A DNA stretch of 64,000 nucleotides from Dichetophora obliterata (taxonomy: Eukaryota > Arthropoda > Insecta > Diptera > Sciomyzidae). Of this stretch, positions 63,730 to 64,000 are shown piece after piece; the first letter of the stretch is position 1; every line of letters begins with the position of its first letter. Under the pieces are notes generated by a model. That model worked only from the letters and a program-made list of their open reading frames with translations, had not been told where the DNA came from and ran no database searches. Where the stretch lies: positions 112,646,715-112,710,714 of the forward strand of contig OY986437.1 of NCBI GenBank assembly GCA_963920525.1, in the 5' to 3' direction. A program made the translations under genes and the position numbers.

Positions 63730-64000
63730 TATATTTATATTTTTGTCATAATTCAATCGATTCAAAATATTTAAAAGGTTTAAAAGGTAATTGAATTACC
63801 TTTAAGAATATATGATATAAAACATTTGCAAGAATATTTTGATTTTGATAATCAATTTTATATCGAATTTAAATTATTTGTATTTGATTTCCGGTTGCTG
63901 CTTAGGGAGTACCCACATAATTCCAAAAATTGGATTTGGGATTATGGCTAAGGATGTGCAACTGCCAGCCGTTGAAAATGTTAAAGTCGAGTCATCGACT
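63730..64000. other. Unassigned end of window
   Basis: AT-rich; nothing recognised before the window ends. Confidence 0.4.

Overview
The window looks like a repeat-rich stretch of an insect genome, most likely a higher fly (Diptera). The reasons are the AT-rich DNA, five env-type errantiviruses (17.6/297/gypsy/ZAM-like), mdg3/micropia-type and BEL/Pao elements, a LOA/I-type LINE with RNase H, piggyBac relics and a dipteran-style tRNA-headed SINE. The species cannot be named from sequence alone. I see no intact ordinary host protein gene. One eroded host gene, a TARBP1-like tRNA 2'-O-ribose methyltransferase, is recognisable on the minus strand at 47.4-48.0 kb, and further exons of it may survive at 55.7-56.9 kb.

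Layout. 1-3.7 kb: errantivirus relic E1 (gag tail to env), joined to a 5'-truncated piggyBac transposase (3.7-4.8 kb). 5.06-5.27 kb: Ty3/gypsy RT scrap. 5.5-10.5 kb: errantivirus E2 (5' LTR, tRNA-Ser primer site, gag split by a 524-bp MITE with a 9-bp target duplication, protease, RT, RNase H). 10.5-14.8 kb: a CsRn1/Kabuki-like element carrying a second piggyBac relic and ending in a long LTR (copy A). Copy A is split at 14,757 by an intact 5.1-kb mdg3-type element with one 1,550-codon Gag-Pol ORF. 20.6-25.6 kb: errantivirus E3, cut by another copy of the CsRn1-like LTR (copy D), which is cut in turn by errantivirus E4 (26,291-35,042). The gag of E4 carries a 698-bp solo LTR of the same CsRn1-like family. 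35-38.6 kb: deleted errantivirus E5. 39.3-44.5 kb: a second intact element (1,385-codon Gag-Pol) inside a LOA/I-like LINE. 45.9-59.2 kb: mostly non-coding, with the TARBP1-like remnants, an inverted repeat, a TA-flanked TIR element and a minus-strand LINE holding a SINE. 59.2-61.1 kb: a BEL/Pao element reduced to LTRs, primer site and integrase. 61-64 kb: short repeats, tRNA-like sequences, a LINE tail and a foldback repeat.

What stands out. (1) Every recognisable retroelement from 1 to 45.9 kb lies on the plus strand and five are errantiviruses. That is the composition of a unistrand, flamenco-like piRNA locus; transcription leftwards, the direction of the eroded host gene, would make RNA antisense to all of them. 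(2) Three diverged copies of the CsRn1-like LTR share a short ORF (38-45 codons) with a hydrophobic N-terminal half and a conserved Trp-rich C-terminus. It begins a few tens of bases after a TATA-like box and differs mostly at silent positions between the two best copies. It is a candidate LTR-encoded membrane micropeptide that I cannot match to anything known. (3) Both intact Gag-Pol proteins begin with a SAP-type (putative DNA-binding) motif. The nesting gives relative ages: E3, then LTR copy D, then E4, then the solo LTR, so the micropeptide-bearing LTR family was mobile both before and after E4 arrived.
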